DNA of 41,906 nucleotides, taken from positions 1 to 41,906 of the forward strand of contig NZ_CAMZOG010000037.1 in the NCBI RefSeq assembly GCF_947331445.1, read 5' to 3'. The stretch comes from Parendozoicomonas sp. Alg238-R29. GTDB lineage: Bacteria > Pseudomonadota > Gammaproteobacteria > Pseudomonadales > Endozoicomonadaceae. The position numbers and the translations under genes were made by a program. Below the pieces are notes generated by a model that was not told where the DNA came from, did no database searches, and worked only from the letters and a program-made list of their open reading frames with translations. Of the stretch, positions 1 to 7,750 are shown piece after piece. Numbering within the stretch: position 1 is the first letter of the stretch; each line of letters begins with the position of its first letter.

Positions 1-77
1 GGTGGACGTAGCTCAGTTGGTAGAGCTCAGGATTGTGACTCCTGCGGTCGAGGGTTCGATCCCCTTCGTCCACCCCA
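1..77 (+). tRNA. tRNA-His (GTG), copy 1
   Basis: Cloverleaf with GTG anticodon in the loop TTGTGAC. The extra 5' G (G-1) faces discriminator C, which is the identity mark of tRNA-His, and CCA is encoded. The gene starts at the first base of the window, so its promoter is not visible. Copy 2, 33 bases downstream, is identical. Confidence 0.97.
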
Positions 78-110
78 TTCCCCTTTGGGCTGATCTTGTT
101 TCTCTGTAGT

Positions 111-187
111 GGTGGACGTAGCTCAGTTGGTAGAGCTCAGGATTGTGACTCCTGCGGTCGAGGGTTCGATCCCCTTCGTCCACCCCA
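111..187 (+). tRNA. tRNA-His (GTG), copy 2
   Basis: Base-for-base identical to the tRNA-His at 1-77, including G-1 and the encoded CCA. No promoter or terminator is evident in the 33-base spacer, so the two tRNA-His genes and the following tRNA-Leu probably share one transcript. Confidence 0.97.
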
Positions 188-227
188 ATTTGATTAATTA
201 TTTGTTATCTGGATAATTGGTTGATGT

Positions 228-312
228 GCGGATGTGGTGGAATTGGTAGACACGCTGGTTTTAGGTACCAGTGTCGAAAGACGTGAGAGTTCGAGTCTCT
301 CCATCCGCACCA
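228..312 (+). tRNA. tRNA-Leu (TAG)
   Basis: Class II tRNA of 85 bases with a long variable arm and encoded CCA. The anticodon stem CTGGT/ACCAG encloses the loop TTTAGGT, giving anticodon TAG, which reads CUN leucine codons. It follows the tRNA-His pair by 40 bases and is closed by a strong terminator. Confidence 0.96.
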
Positions 313-325
313 TTAAATTAGAATT

Positions 326-355
326 AAGGGGATAAGCATGCTTATCCCCTTTTTT
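326..355 (+). terminator. Rho-independent terminator of the tRNA cluster
   Basis: A perfect palindrome with 13-base arms (AAGGGGATAAGCA and its complement) runs straight into six T residues, 13 bases after tRNA-Leu. It separates the tRNA transcript from tig. Confidence 0.92.
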
Positions 356-496
356 CGTACGTGAGCGTCGTGCATATTTGCAGTCTGCTGAAAAGCACTT
401 GTTCTGTGCGACCAAAGAATCTGATACCCTGTTGCACTTTTCTGAGCTTTCAACTGAAAAACGCTCGTAGCAACACTTGGTTTATGAGGATTAACC

Positions 497-1852
497 ATGC
501 AAGTCTCACTTGAAACGACTTCCGGCCTCGAGCGCCGTTTGACTATTACGGTACCTGCTGAAATCGTAGAAACTCAGGTGGATGCCCGCCTGAAGAAAAT
601 GAGTTCGCAGGTAAAGCTGGATGGTTTCCGTCCTGGCAAAGTACCGTTCAAAGTAGTTAAAAAGCGCTATGGTCAGAGTGCTCGCCAGGAAGTCCTGGGT
701 GAGGTCATGCAGTCTTCCTATATGGAAGCCGTGATCAAGGAAGAACTGCATCCAGCAGGCGCTCCTAAAATTGAACCCAAGACTATTGAAGAAGGAAGCG
801 ATCTGGAATTTGTCGCTATTCTGGAAGTTTACCCTGAAATTGAACTGGGTGATTTCTCTAAGATCGCGGTTGAAAAGCCTGTAGCTGATGTAGCTGACGA
901 AGATGTTTCCAAAATGCTGGAAACCCTGCGTGAGCAGAGCAAGTCTTTTGAAGATGCCGCTGAAGACGCTGTTGCTGAATTGGGTGACACTGTTGTTGTC
1001 GACTTCAAAGGCACTGTTGATGGCGAAGCTTTCGATGGTGGCGCTGCTGAAGGTCAGGAGCTGGAACTGGATTCCGGTCGCATGATCCCAGGCTTCGAAG
1101 ACGGTATCGTTGGTATGAAGGCTGGTGAGCAGAAAGACGTAAGCGTAACCTTCCCGGAAGATTACCAGGCTGAAAACCTGAAAGGTAAAGAAGCGGTATT
1201 CGCTATCACTGTTAGCGCTGTTAAGAAGCCTGTTCTGCCAGAAATGGATGACGACTTCTTTGCCCGTTACGGTGTGAAGGAGGGTGGTCTGGATGGTTTC
1301 CGCACTGAAATCACCAAGAACATGAATCGTGAACTGACTCAGGCCGTTAAGAACAAGGTCAAGAATCAGGTTATGGATGGTCTGCTGGACGTTCACGCTG
1401 TTGACCTGCCAGCCGCTCTCGTTGATCAGGAAATTGATCGTCTGAAGGAGCAGGCTGTGCAGCGTTTCGCTGGTCAAGGTATGCAGGGTCTGGATGCCTC
1501 CGCATTACCAGGTGAAATGTTCAAGGCTGAAGCTGAGAAGCGCGTACGTCTTGGTCTGATTGTTGGCGAAATCGTTAAGGCGAAAGAGCTGAAGGCCGAT
1601 GAAGATCGTGTTCGGGCTATGATTGAAGAGATTGCTTCTGCCTATCAAGAGCCTCAGCAGGTTATCGACTGGTACTATGGTAACGAACAGCAACTGAGTC
1701 AGGTTCAGTATGTTGTGCTCGAAGAGCAGGTGGTAGATACTATTCTTGAAGCTGCTCAGGTAACTGAAAAAGCCTGCGGCTACGAAGAAGCTATCAAGCC
1801 GGCCCCGGCCAAAACCGAAGAGGGTGCCGAAGAGGAAGAAGCTGAAGCCTGA
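497..1852 (+). CDS. tig: Trigger factor, ribosome-associated chaperone and prolyl isomerase
   Basis: Binds the ribosome exit tunnel and shields nascent chains. The 451-aa protein shows the ribosome-binding signature GFRPGKVP at residues 43-50, an FKBP-type isomerase domain around 150-245 (DTVVVDFKG, GMIPGFEDG-like segment), and a helical C-terminal chaperone domain. The family is usually 430-440 aa; the excess is an acidic Ala/Glu/Lys tail. The ATG at 497 has TGAGGA about 7 bases upstream. It is the first gene of the conserved tig-clpP-clpX-lon order. A GC-rich hairpin without a T-run lies between it and clpP, so read-through is likely. Confidence 0.98.
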   Translation: MQVSLETTSGLERRLTITVPAEIVETQVDARLKKMSSQVKLDGFRPGKVPFKVVKKRYGQSARQEVLGEVMQSSYMEAVIKEELHPAGAPKIEPKTIEEGSDLEFVAILEVYPEIELGDFSKIAVEKPVADVADEDVSKMLETLREQSKSFEDAAEDAVAELGDTVVVDFKGTVDGEAFDGGAAEGQELELDSGRMIPGFEDGIVGMKAGEQKDVSVTFPEDYQAENLKGKEAVFAITVSAVKKPVLPEMDDDFFARYGVKEGGLDGFRTEITKNMNRELTQAVKNKVKNQVMDGLLDVHAVDLPAALVDQEIDRLKEQAVQRFAGQGMQGLDASALPGEMFKAEAEKRVRLGLIVGEIVKAKELKADEDRVRAMIEEIASAYQEPQQVIDWYYGNEQQLSQVQYVVLEEQVVDTILEAAQVTEKACGYEEAIKPAPAKTEEGAEEEEAEA

Positions 1853-1889
1853 TTAAGGCGGAAGTTTCTCACTCCCCCGGCCCCTGAAC

Positions 1890-1915
1890 GGAATGCCGCC
1901 ATAAGGCGGCATTCC
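1890..1915 (+). other. Intergenic hairpin between tig and clpP
   Basis: GGAATGCCGCC and GGCGGCATTCC form an 11-bp perfect stem around the loop ATAA. No T-run follows, so it is not a standard terminator. It may stabilise or partially attenuate the tig-clpP transcript. Confidence 0.6.
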
Positions 1916-1941
1916 AGACTGACAAGGAGCCACCCAAGGAT

Positions 1942-2589
1942 ATGTCCAATTTTATCGATTACCGCGCTCCCGACATCAGTGCCAGCGGATTGGTGCCGAT
2001 TGTTGTGGAACAAACTGCTCGCGGTGAGCGTTCTTACGACATCTACTCCCGATTACTCAAGGAACGGGTCATCTTCCTGGTTGGACAGGTTGAAGATCAT
2101 ATGGCCAACCTGATTGTTGCCCAGATGCTGTTTCTTGAAGCCGAAAATCCTGATAAGGATATTCACCTCTACATTAATTCTCCCGGTGGTTCGGTAACAG
2201 CTGGTATGGCGATTTACGATACCATGCAATTTATCAAGCCAAATGTTTGCACCTACTGTATTGGTCAGGCGGCCAGTATGGGGGCTCTGCTGCTGGCATC
2301 CGGAGAGAATGGCAAGCGTTTTTGTCTGCCCCATTCCCGGGTTATGATTCACCAGCCTCTGGGTGGATTTCAGGGGCAAGCCTCTGATATCGAAATTCAT
2401 GCCCGTGAAATCCTTACCATCAAAGAAAAACTCAATAAGGTTCTGGCGCATCATACCGGCCAGCCTCTTGAAGTTGTTGAGCAGGATACTGACCGGGATA
2501 ACTTTCTGTCTGCCGAAGATGCTATGAAGTATGGTTTGGTGGATAAGGTTATGGATCGCCGTGTTCAGGATGATGAGCCCGGTAAATAG
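1942..2589 (+). CDS. clpP: ATP-dependent Clp protease proteolytic subunit
   Basis: Serine peptidase (S14) that forms the double-heptamer barrel degrading substrates fed by ClpX or ClpA. The 215-aa protein has the triad at Ser112 (GQAASMGA), His137 (MIHQPLGG) and Asp186 (DTDRDNF), equivalent to Ser111/His136/Asp185 of the E. coli precursor. Residues before about 15 are probably a propeptide removed by autoprocessing, as in the family. The ATG at 1942 has AAGGAG at 1924-1929. A likely terminator lies just downstream, which separates it from clpX. Confidence 0.98.
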   Translation: MSNFIDYRAPDISASGLVPIVVEQTARGERSYDIYSRLLKERVIFLVGQVEDHMANLIVAQMLFLEAENPDKDIHLYINSPGGSVTAGMAIYDTMQFIKPNVCTYCIGQAASMGALLLASGENGKRFCLPHSRVMIHQPLGGFQGQASDIEIHAREILTIKEKLNKVLAHHTGQPLEVVEQDTDRDNFLSAEDAMKYGLVDKVMDRRVQDDEPGK

Positions 2590-2606
2590 GCTCTTTGATG
2601 CTTCCG

Positions 2607-2644
2607 AACCTGTGCGGCCATAGTATGTGACTGCGCGGGTTTTT
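2607..2644 (+). terminator. Probable terminator after clpP
   Basis: AACCTGTGCG (2607-2616) pairs with TGCGCGGGTT (2632-2641) over 10 bp including three G-U pairs, followed by a short T-rich tract. It lies 18 bases after the clpP stop. The long loop and short T-run make it moderate in strength. Confidence 0.5.
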
Positions 2645-2708
2645 CTGTATTTTGACGCAGTGTTTTGCCGTCATCTTGAGCTGGTTTTGTTACTGAATGG
2701 GTTTTGAC

Positions 2709-2737
2709 CTTGAAAAATCAGTGCAAAACCCGCATCT
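2709..2737 (+). promoter_or_regulatory. Sigma-32-like heat-shock promoter for clpX
   Basis: CTTGAA at 2709-2714 and CCGCATCT at 2730-2737 are separated by 15 bases. The known sigma-32 consensus is CTTGAA, 11-16 bases, CCCCATNT; the -35 is perfect and the -10 matches 7 of 8. It sits 155 bases before clpX in the 302-base gap between clpP and clpX, downstream of a probable clpP terminator. The rest of that gap shows no other feature. Confidence 0.6.
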
Positions 2738-2891
2738 TGTTTGTGAGTGGACAGGATGAGCACCGGATGTGCCCAACTCTCAATTGGAGAGTGTGATAAA
2801 AGGCAGTATTTCTATTAGTCTGTGTCTTTATTGACTGTTTCTCGAAAGTGTTTCTCAATTATATAGTCCCGTGATAACAGGGTATTAGCGA

Positions 2892-4187
2892 ATGACCGAC
2901 CAAACAAATGGAAAGGGCGAAGATGGCGGAAAGCTTCTTTACTGCTCCTTCTGCGGCAAGAGCCAGCATGAAGTGCGCAAGCTCATTGCTGGTCCCTCGG
3001 TCTTCATCTGTGACGAATGTGTTGATCTTTGTAACGATATTATTCGTGAAGAGGTTCAGGATAGTGTGCCTGAAGGTACTAGCGAAAAGCTGCCTGTGCC
3101 CCGGGAGATCAAGAATATTCTTGATGAATATGTCATTGGTCAGCAACGTGCCAAGAAAGTCCTTTCTGTGGCCGTTTATAACCATTACAAGCGACTGCAG
3201 GCCGGCGACAGCCGCAAAAAAGATGATGTAGAACTGGGCAAGAGTAACATTCTGCTGATTGGTCCAACGGGTTCCGGTAAAACCCTGCTGGCCGAGACGC
3301 TGGCCCGCCTGCTGAATGTTCCCTTCACCATGGCTGATGCAACCACCCTGACCGAAGCCGGTTATGTAGGTGAAGACGTTGAAAATATTATTCAAAAGCT
3401 TCTGCAAAAATGCGATTACGATGTAGAGAAAGCCCAGATGGGTATTGTTTACATTGATGAAATCGACAAAATTTCCCGCAAGGCTGATAACCCGTCTATC
3501 ACCCGTGACGTATCCGGTGAGGGCGTACAGCAAGCGCTGCTGAAACTGATTGAAGGAACAGTGGCTTCTGTTCCTCCTCAGGGTGGGCGCAAGCATCCCC
3601 AGCAGGAATTCCTGCAGGTTGATACCTCTAGCATTCTGTTTATCTGTGGCGGTGCCTTTGCAGGCCTGGAAAAGGTTATCCGTGACCGGACTGAAAAGGG
3701 CGGCATCGGCTTCACTGCTGAAGTGAAGAGCAAGGACAATGGCAAGAGTGTTGGTGAAACCTTCAAGACGGTTGAGCCGGAAGATCTGGTGAAGTTTGGT
3801 CTGATTCCTGAGTTTGTTGGCCGTTTGCCGGTTATCGCAACTCTGGAAGAGCTTGATGCAGAAGCTCTGGTTCGCATTCTTACTGAGCCTAAGAATGCCT
3901 TGACCAAGCAGTACGGTCGCCTTCTGGAAATGGAAGACGTCGAGGTGGATTTCCGTCAGGACGCTTTGGAAGAAGTGGCTAAGCAGGCGATGGAGCGTAA
4001 GACCGGAGCCCGTGGGCTGAGGTCTATTCTGGAAAACGTACTGCTGGAGACCATGTATGATATTCCGTCTGATAAAACCATTACTAAGGTTGTGGTTGAT
4101 GGCAGTGTTATCCGTGGAGATTCTGAACCTCTGCTAATGTATGAGAACAAGGAGCAGCCTCAGCAGCGCGCTTTGCCTGAGGAATAA
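2892..4187 (+). CDS. clpX: ATP-dependent Clp protease ATPase subunit ClpX
   Basis: AAA+ unfoldase that recognises tagged substrates and threads them into ClpP. The 431-aa protein starts with the zinc-binding domain (Cys18, Cys21, Cys40, Cys43). The AAA+ module has Walker A GPTGSGKT, pore loop GYVG, Walker B VYIDEIDK, and the IGF loop (GGIGFTAEV) that docks on ClpP. The arginine-rich sensor segment TGARGLRS is also present. Length matches the family. The ATG at 2892 has only a weak ribosome site (AGGG). It is followed by a strong terminator at 4211. Confidence 0.98.
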   Translation: MTDQTNGKGEDGGKLLYCSFCGKSQHEVRKLIAGPSVFICDECVDLCNDIIREEVQDSVPEGTSEKLPVPREIKNILDEYVIGQQRAKKVLSVAVYNHYKRLQAGDSRKKDDVELGKSNILLIGPTGSGKTLLAETLARLLNVPFTMADATTLTEAGYVGEDVENIIQKLLQKCDYDVEKAQMGIVYIDEIDKISRKADNPSITRDVSGEGVQQALLKLIEGTVASVPPQGGRKHPQQEFLQVDTSSILFICGGAFAGLEKVIRDRTEKGGIGFTAEVKSKDNGKSVGETFKTVEPEDLVKFGLIPEFVGRLPVIATLEELDAEALVRILTEPKNALTKQYGRLLEMEDVEVDFRQDALEEVAKQAMERKTGARGLRSILENVLLETMYDIPSDKTITKVVVDGSVIRGDSEPLLMYENKEQPQQRALPEE

Positions 4188-4210
4188 CACTTTTGTTCTT
4201 GGTGACAATA

Positions 4211-4243
4211 AAGGGCCGGGTTATTACCCGGCCTTTTGTTTTT
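4211..4243 (+). terminator. Rho-independent terminator after clpX
   Basis: GGCCGGGT and ACCCGGCC form an 8-bp perfect stem around TATT, extended by A-T and G-U pairs, followed by a T-rich tract. It lies 24 bases after the clpX stop. Confidence 0.9.
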
Positions 4244-4366
4244 CTGAACAGTTACCCATAACTGTTTATTTTAACTTTCCCCTCATTCTCATGCCTGTTA
4301 TCGACACTGACTGCTTCGCAGGAACCTGCAGGGCAGGGAATAGTCTGAGGTTTGCCCCTGTTTGTC

Positions 4367-4395
4367 CTTGTATTTTATGACTTGAACCCTCATCT
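4367..4395 (+). promoter_or_regulatory. Sigma-32-like heat-shock promoter for lon
   Basis: CTTGTA at 4367-4372 and CCTCATCT at 4388-4395 are separated by 15 bases, the same spacing as the clpX candidate. Each box differs from the consensus by one base. It lies about 95 bases before the lon ATG. lon is a known sigma-32 target in E. coli, which supports the call. Confidence 0.6.
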
Positions 4396-4489
4396 TAGAA
4401 GACAAGCTCTTCATGACAACAGGGTCATCAGAGCATCTCCGGTTGAAACGTTTTTTATAGCCGGAAAGTACAACAAGAGAGGGCTGTAT

Positions 4490-6904
4490 ATGGAACAACA
4501 AGATACTCGTCAGCGTGAAAGGGCTGAGCTGCCACTGTTACCGCTGAGAGACGTCGTCGTCTATCCTCACATGGTTATTCCCCTGTTTGTTGGGCGAGAC
4601 AAATCCATCCAGGCTCTCGATGCTGCTATGGAAGCGGATCGTCGTATCTTCCTTGTTGCCCAGCGTAATGCCCAGGATGATGATCCGGGTTCTGATGATC
4701 TTTATGAGTTGGGCACAGTTGCCAACATTCTTCAGCTTTTAAAGCTGCCTGATGGAACCGTTAAGGTTCTGGTTGAGGGTGGCCAGCGCGGTGTTATGAA
4801 ATCTATGGAGGTGCAGGAAAAATATTGCACTTCTGTTATCGATATTCTCGAAGAAGATGAAGTAGAAGAGCGCCGTGGTGAGGTTCTGACCCAGTCTCTC
4901 TATAGCCAGTTTGAGCAGTATGTCCAGCTCAGCAAAAAGGTTCCGGCAGAAGTTCTCAGCTCCCTTTCTGAAGTGAGTGAACCTGCCCGTCTGGCAGACA
5001 GTATTGCTTCTCATATGGTTCTTAATGTTGAAGAGAAGCAGAAGATTCTCGAAATTGTCGATCTGGTTGAGCGTCTTGAGTATCTGATCAACCTGATGGA
5101 AACAGAGATTGATCTGCTTCAGGTCGAGAAGCGCGTTCGTGGTCGCGTTAAGAAGCAGATGGAGCGTAGCCAGCGAGAGTACTACCTGAATGAGCAGATG
5201 AAAGCGATCCAGAAAGAACTGGGTACGCTGGAGGATGAGCTGGATGAACAGGAAGCTCTGAAAGAGTCCATTGAAAAGGCTGAGATGCCTAAAGAAGCTA
5301 TGGATAAGGCCATGGCTGAGCTGAAGAAGCTTAAGCAAATGTCTCCAATGTCTGCGGAAGCAACCGTGGTGCGCGGTTACATTGATTGGATGATCAATGT
5401 GCCGTGGAAAAAGCGCAGCAAGGTTCGTCATGACCTGAAGCGCGCTGAGAAGATTCTTGATGAAGATCATTACGGCTTGGAGGAAGTTAAAGAGCGGATT
5501 CTTGAATACCTCGCCGTACAGCAGCGCGTTCGTAAGTTGAAGGGGCCAGTTCTCTGCTTGGTGGGGCCTCCGGGTGTTGGCAAAACCTCTCTGGGTGAAT
5601 CTCTGGCCAGAGCAACCAATCGCAAATTTGTGCGTATGGCCTTGGGTGGGGTGCGTGATGAGGCCGAGGTTCGTGGCCATCGCAGAACCTATATTGGTTC
5701 TATGCCAGGAAAGCTGATCCAGAAAATGTCCAAGTCTGGCGTGAAGAACCCACTGTTCCTGCTGGATGAGATCGATAAGATGGGTGTGGATATGCGTGGT
5801 GATCCCGCATCGGCACTGCTTGAGGTTCTTGATCCTGAGCAAAATAGTGCTTTTAACGATCATTATCTGGAAGTTGATTACGACCTCTCTGATGTGATGT
5901 TTGTTTGCACCTCAAACTCCATGAATATTCCAGCACCTCTATTGGATCGTATGGAGGTGATTCGTATTCCTGGTTACACGGAAGATGAAAAGATTAATAT
6001 CTCTCGTCGTTACCTTGTACCTAAGCAGCAAAAGCGTACCGGCTTGAAAAAAGGCGAATTGGATGTCAGCGATAATGCTGTTCGTGATCTTGTTCGTTAC
6101 TATACGCGAGAATCTGGTGTTCGTGGGCTTGAGCGTGAGATCGCCAAGATCTGTCGCCGCGTTATTAAAGATAAAGCTCTGGGTCGTGAAGATGTTATCG
6201 ACATGGTTGGGCCTGATGATCTGGAGCATTACTCCGGTGTGCGCAAGTTCAACTATGGTCTTGCTGAAGAGCAGGATCAGGTGGGTCAGGTGACAGGCTT
6301 GGCGTGGACATCTGTAGGGGGGGAATTGCTGACAATTGAGACTGTTTCCGTACCTGGTAAAGGTAGGGTGACGAAAACAGGCTCCCTCGGTGATGTGATG
6401 CAGGAATCTATTCAGGCGGCCATGACTGTTGTGCGTAGTCGGTCGCAAGTTCTGGGTATTCCTTCGAACTTCCACGAAAAGAATGATCTGCATATTCATG
6501 TTCCAGAAGGCGCAACACCTAAGGATGGCCCTAGTGCAGGTATTGCCATGTGTACAGCATTGGTTTCTGTGTTGACAGGTATTCCTGTAAGAGCTTCTGT
6601 GGCTATGACGGGTGAGATTACTCTTCGTGGTCAGGTGTTGGCGATTGGTGGGCTGAAAGAGAAGTTACTTGCCGCTCACCGTGGAGGTATTCGTACGGTT
6701 CTTATTCCTGATGAAAATGCCCGCGACCTGAAAGAAATTCCTGAGAATATTAAACAAGATCTGGATATTCGCCCGGTGAAATGGATTGATCAGGTTCTTG
6801 AGGTTGCCCTTCAGTATGTCCCTAAGCCATTGATTGACACAGAAACCGTGGTGAAGGAGGAAGAGGGCAAAGAGGTCAAGGAAGCAGGTATCAACACCCA
6901 CTGA
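4490..6904 (+). CDS. lon: Lon ATP-dependent serine protease
   Basis: Degrades misfolded and short-lived regulatory proteins in the cytoplasm. The 804-aa protein has the N-terminal LON substrate domain ([21 protein letters not shown]), a coiled-coil, an AAA+ module (Walker A GPPGVGKT, Walker [10 protein letters not shown]) and the protease domain. The catalytic Ser-Lys dyad is Ser682 (PKDGPSAG) and Lys725 (GLKEK). The ATG at 4490 is preferred over an in-frame ATG 138 bases upstream. It has a GAGAGGG ribosome site and matches the family N-terminus, and the upstream start would overlap the candidate promoter. Confidence 0.97.
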   Translation: MEQQDTRQRERAELPLLPLRDVVVYPHMVIPLFVGRDKSIQALDAAMEADRRIFLVAQRNAQDDDPGSDDLYELGTVANILQLLKLPDGTVKVLVEGGQRGVMKSMEVQEKYCTSVIDILEEDEVEERRGEVLTQSLYSQFEQYVQLSKKVPAEVLSSLSEVSEPARLADSIASHMVLNVEEKQKILEIVDLVERLEYLINLMETEIDLLQVEKRVRGRVKKQMERSQREYYLNEQMKAIQKELGTLEDELDEQEALKESIEKAEMPKEAMDKAMAELKKLKQMSPMSAEATVVRGYIDWMINVPWKKRSKVRHDLKRAEKILDEDHYGLEEVKERILEYLAVQQRVRKLKGPVLCLVGPPGVGKTSLGESLARATNRKFVRMALGGVRDEAEVRGHRRTYIGSMPGKLIQKMSKSGVKNPLFLLDEIDKMGVDMRGDPASALLEVLDPEQNSAFNDHYLEVDYDLSDVMFVCTSNSMNIPAPLLDRMEVIRIPGYTEDEKINISRRYLVPKQQKRTGLKKGELDVSDNAVRDLVRYYTRESGVRGLEREIAKICRRVIKDKALGREDVIDMVGPDDLEHYSGVRKFNYGLAEEQDQVGQVTGLAWTSVGGELLTIETVSVPGKGRVTKTGSLGDVMQESIQAAMTVVRSRSQVLGIPSNFHEKNDLHIHVPEGATPKDGPSAGIAMCTALVSVLTGIPVRASVAMTGEITLRGQVLAIGGLKEKLLAAHRGGIRTVLIPDENARDLKEIPENIKQDLDIRPVKWIDQVLEVALQYVPKPLIDTETVVKEEEGKEVKEAGINTH

Positions 6905-6924
6905 TTAATCAGCTTAAATATTGA

Positions 6925-6962
6925 GGCGGTGCAAGAAAATTCCTGCGCCGACTCTTTATTTT
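6925..6962 (+). terminator. Weak terminator-like hairpin after lon
   Basis: CGGTGCAAG and CCTGCGCCG pair over 9 positions with one mismatch and one G-U pair, followed by a T-rich stretch. It is imperfect, so some read-through into hupB is possible. Confidence 0.4.
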
Positions 6963-6972
6963 AGCGGCCTTC

Positions 6973-7002
6973 TTGACAGTTAAGGAAATCAGTTGGTATA
7001 AA
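6973..7002 (+). promoter_or_regulatory. Sigma-70 promoter of hupB
   Basis: A perfect -35 box TTGACA (6973-6978) and a -10 box TATAAA (6997-7002) are separated by 18 bases. It lies 165 bases upstream of the hupB start, leaving a long leader. Confidence 0.72.
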
Positions 7003-7167
7003 AAATACCTATAAACTTAGACATGCCTGGACGTTCTGCCCAACGGGTTTTACCGTAACTTTTCTGAGTTTACCGGTGTTCAGGGAGAGCGCTAGAATGT
7101 CTGCAGGGCAGATGTTCTACCGGGTTTCACATCACGAGAACGATGAGTATATCGAAAGGGGAAAAGA

Positions 7168-7443
7168 GTGAATAAATCAGAACTGGTCGATGCTATTGCG
7201 GCTTCTGCTGACATCCCAAAGGCCTCTGCTGGGCGCGCGCTGGATGCAGTGATCGATTCTATCACCGGAGCATTGACCGGCGGTGACGCTGTATCTTTGG
7301 TTGGGTTCGGTACTTTCGATGTGAAAGATCGCGCAGCTCGTACAGGTCGTAACCCTCAGACTGGTGCGCCTATTGAGATTGCTGCCTCTAAGGTGCCAAG
7401 TTTCAAGGCTGGCAAAGCTCTGAAAGAAGCTGTAAACGGTTAA
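7168..7443 (+). CDS. hupB: DNA-binding protein HU-beta
   Basis: Nucleoid-associated protein that bends DNA without sequence preference. The 91-aa product has the full HU fold: [11 protein letters not shown] helix, [13 protein letters not shown], and the DNA-gripping beta arm with RTGRNPQTG. Lys-rich C-terminal helix [11 protein letters not shown] closes it. The start is GTG at 7168, with AAAGGGG 8-9 bases upstream; no in-frame ATG fits the family N-terminus. It has its own promoter and a strong terminator, so it is probably monocistronic. Position after lon is conserved in Pseudomonas and E. coli. Confidence 0.97.
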   Translation: MNKSELVDAIAASADIPKASAGRALDAVIDSITGALTGGDAVSLVGFGTFDVKDRAARTGRNPQTGAPIEIAASKVPSFKAGKALKEAVNG

Positions 7444-7468
7444 TCCCAGATTAGCCGTAGCGGTTTTC

Positions 7469-7502
7469 AAAGGCGTGCCTATAAGGTACGCCTTTCTTTT
7501 TT
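7469..7502 (+). terminator. Rho-independent terminator after hupB
   Basis: AAAGGCGTGCC pairs with GGTACGCCTTT (one G-U pair) around a TATAA loop, followed by CTTTTTT. Confidence 0.9.
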
Positions 7503-7750
7503 CTGGAATTAGGGGCAGTTGCGGTTTTATGTAGCACGAACATCAAATCGCAATAGCCCCTGATACTCGCTAGCAATGTTTCGGATGGCTTGCAGACCAT
7601 AAAATATTGTTAATACTGCGGGTTGAGGCAGATTCTTGTTGTGGGGTCTGTTATGCTTTCGGACTTTATTTTGCTGTTCTCTGGGCAAGTTGTCAGAGGC
7701 AAATCTCTTGGCCCTATGGCCATAGTTTTTAGGACGTTGCAGGGGTCATT
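7503..7750. other. Intergenic region before ppiD with a two-step hairpin
   Basis: No gene is seen. At 7511-7561, AGGGGC pairs with GCCCCT and, inside a 2x2 internal loop, TTGCG pairs with CGCAA, leaving a 25-base AT-rich loop. Its function is unknown. An AGGGG ribosome site lies at the right end, before ppiD. I could not place a convincing promoter for ppiD. Confidence 0.5.

Noticed and set aside
506-1477. 323-codon open frame antisense to tig
   Set aside because: It is the mirror of the trigger-factor gene. The product is low-complexity with no family pattern, and tig is unambiguous.
4352-4489. Longer lon reading frame with an upstream ATG
   Set aside because: The extra 46 residues are not part of the Lon family, and they cover the sigma-32-like promoter; the ATG at 4490 has a good ribosome site.
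4739-5863. 374-codon open frame antisense to lon
   Set aside because: A shadow of lon codon usage with His/Leu-rich nonsense product and no ribosome site.
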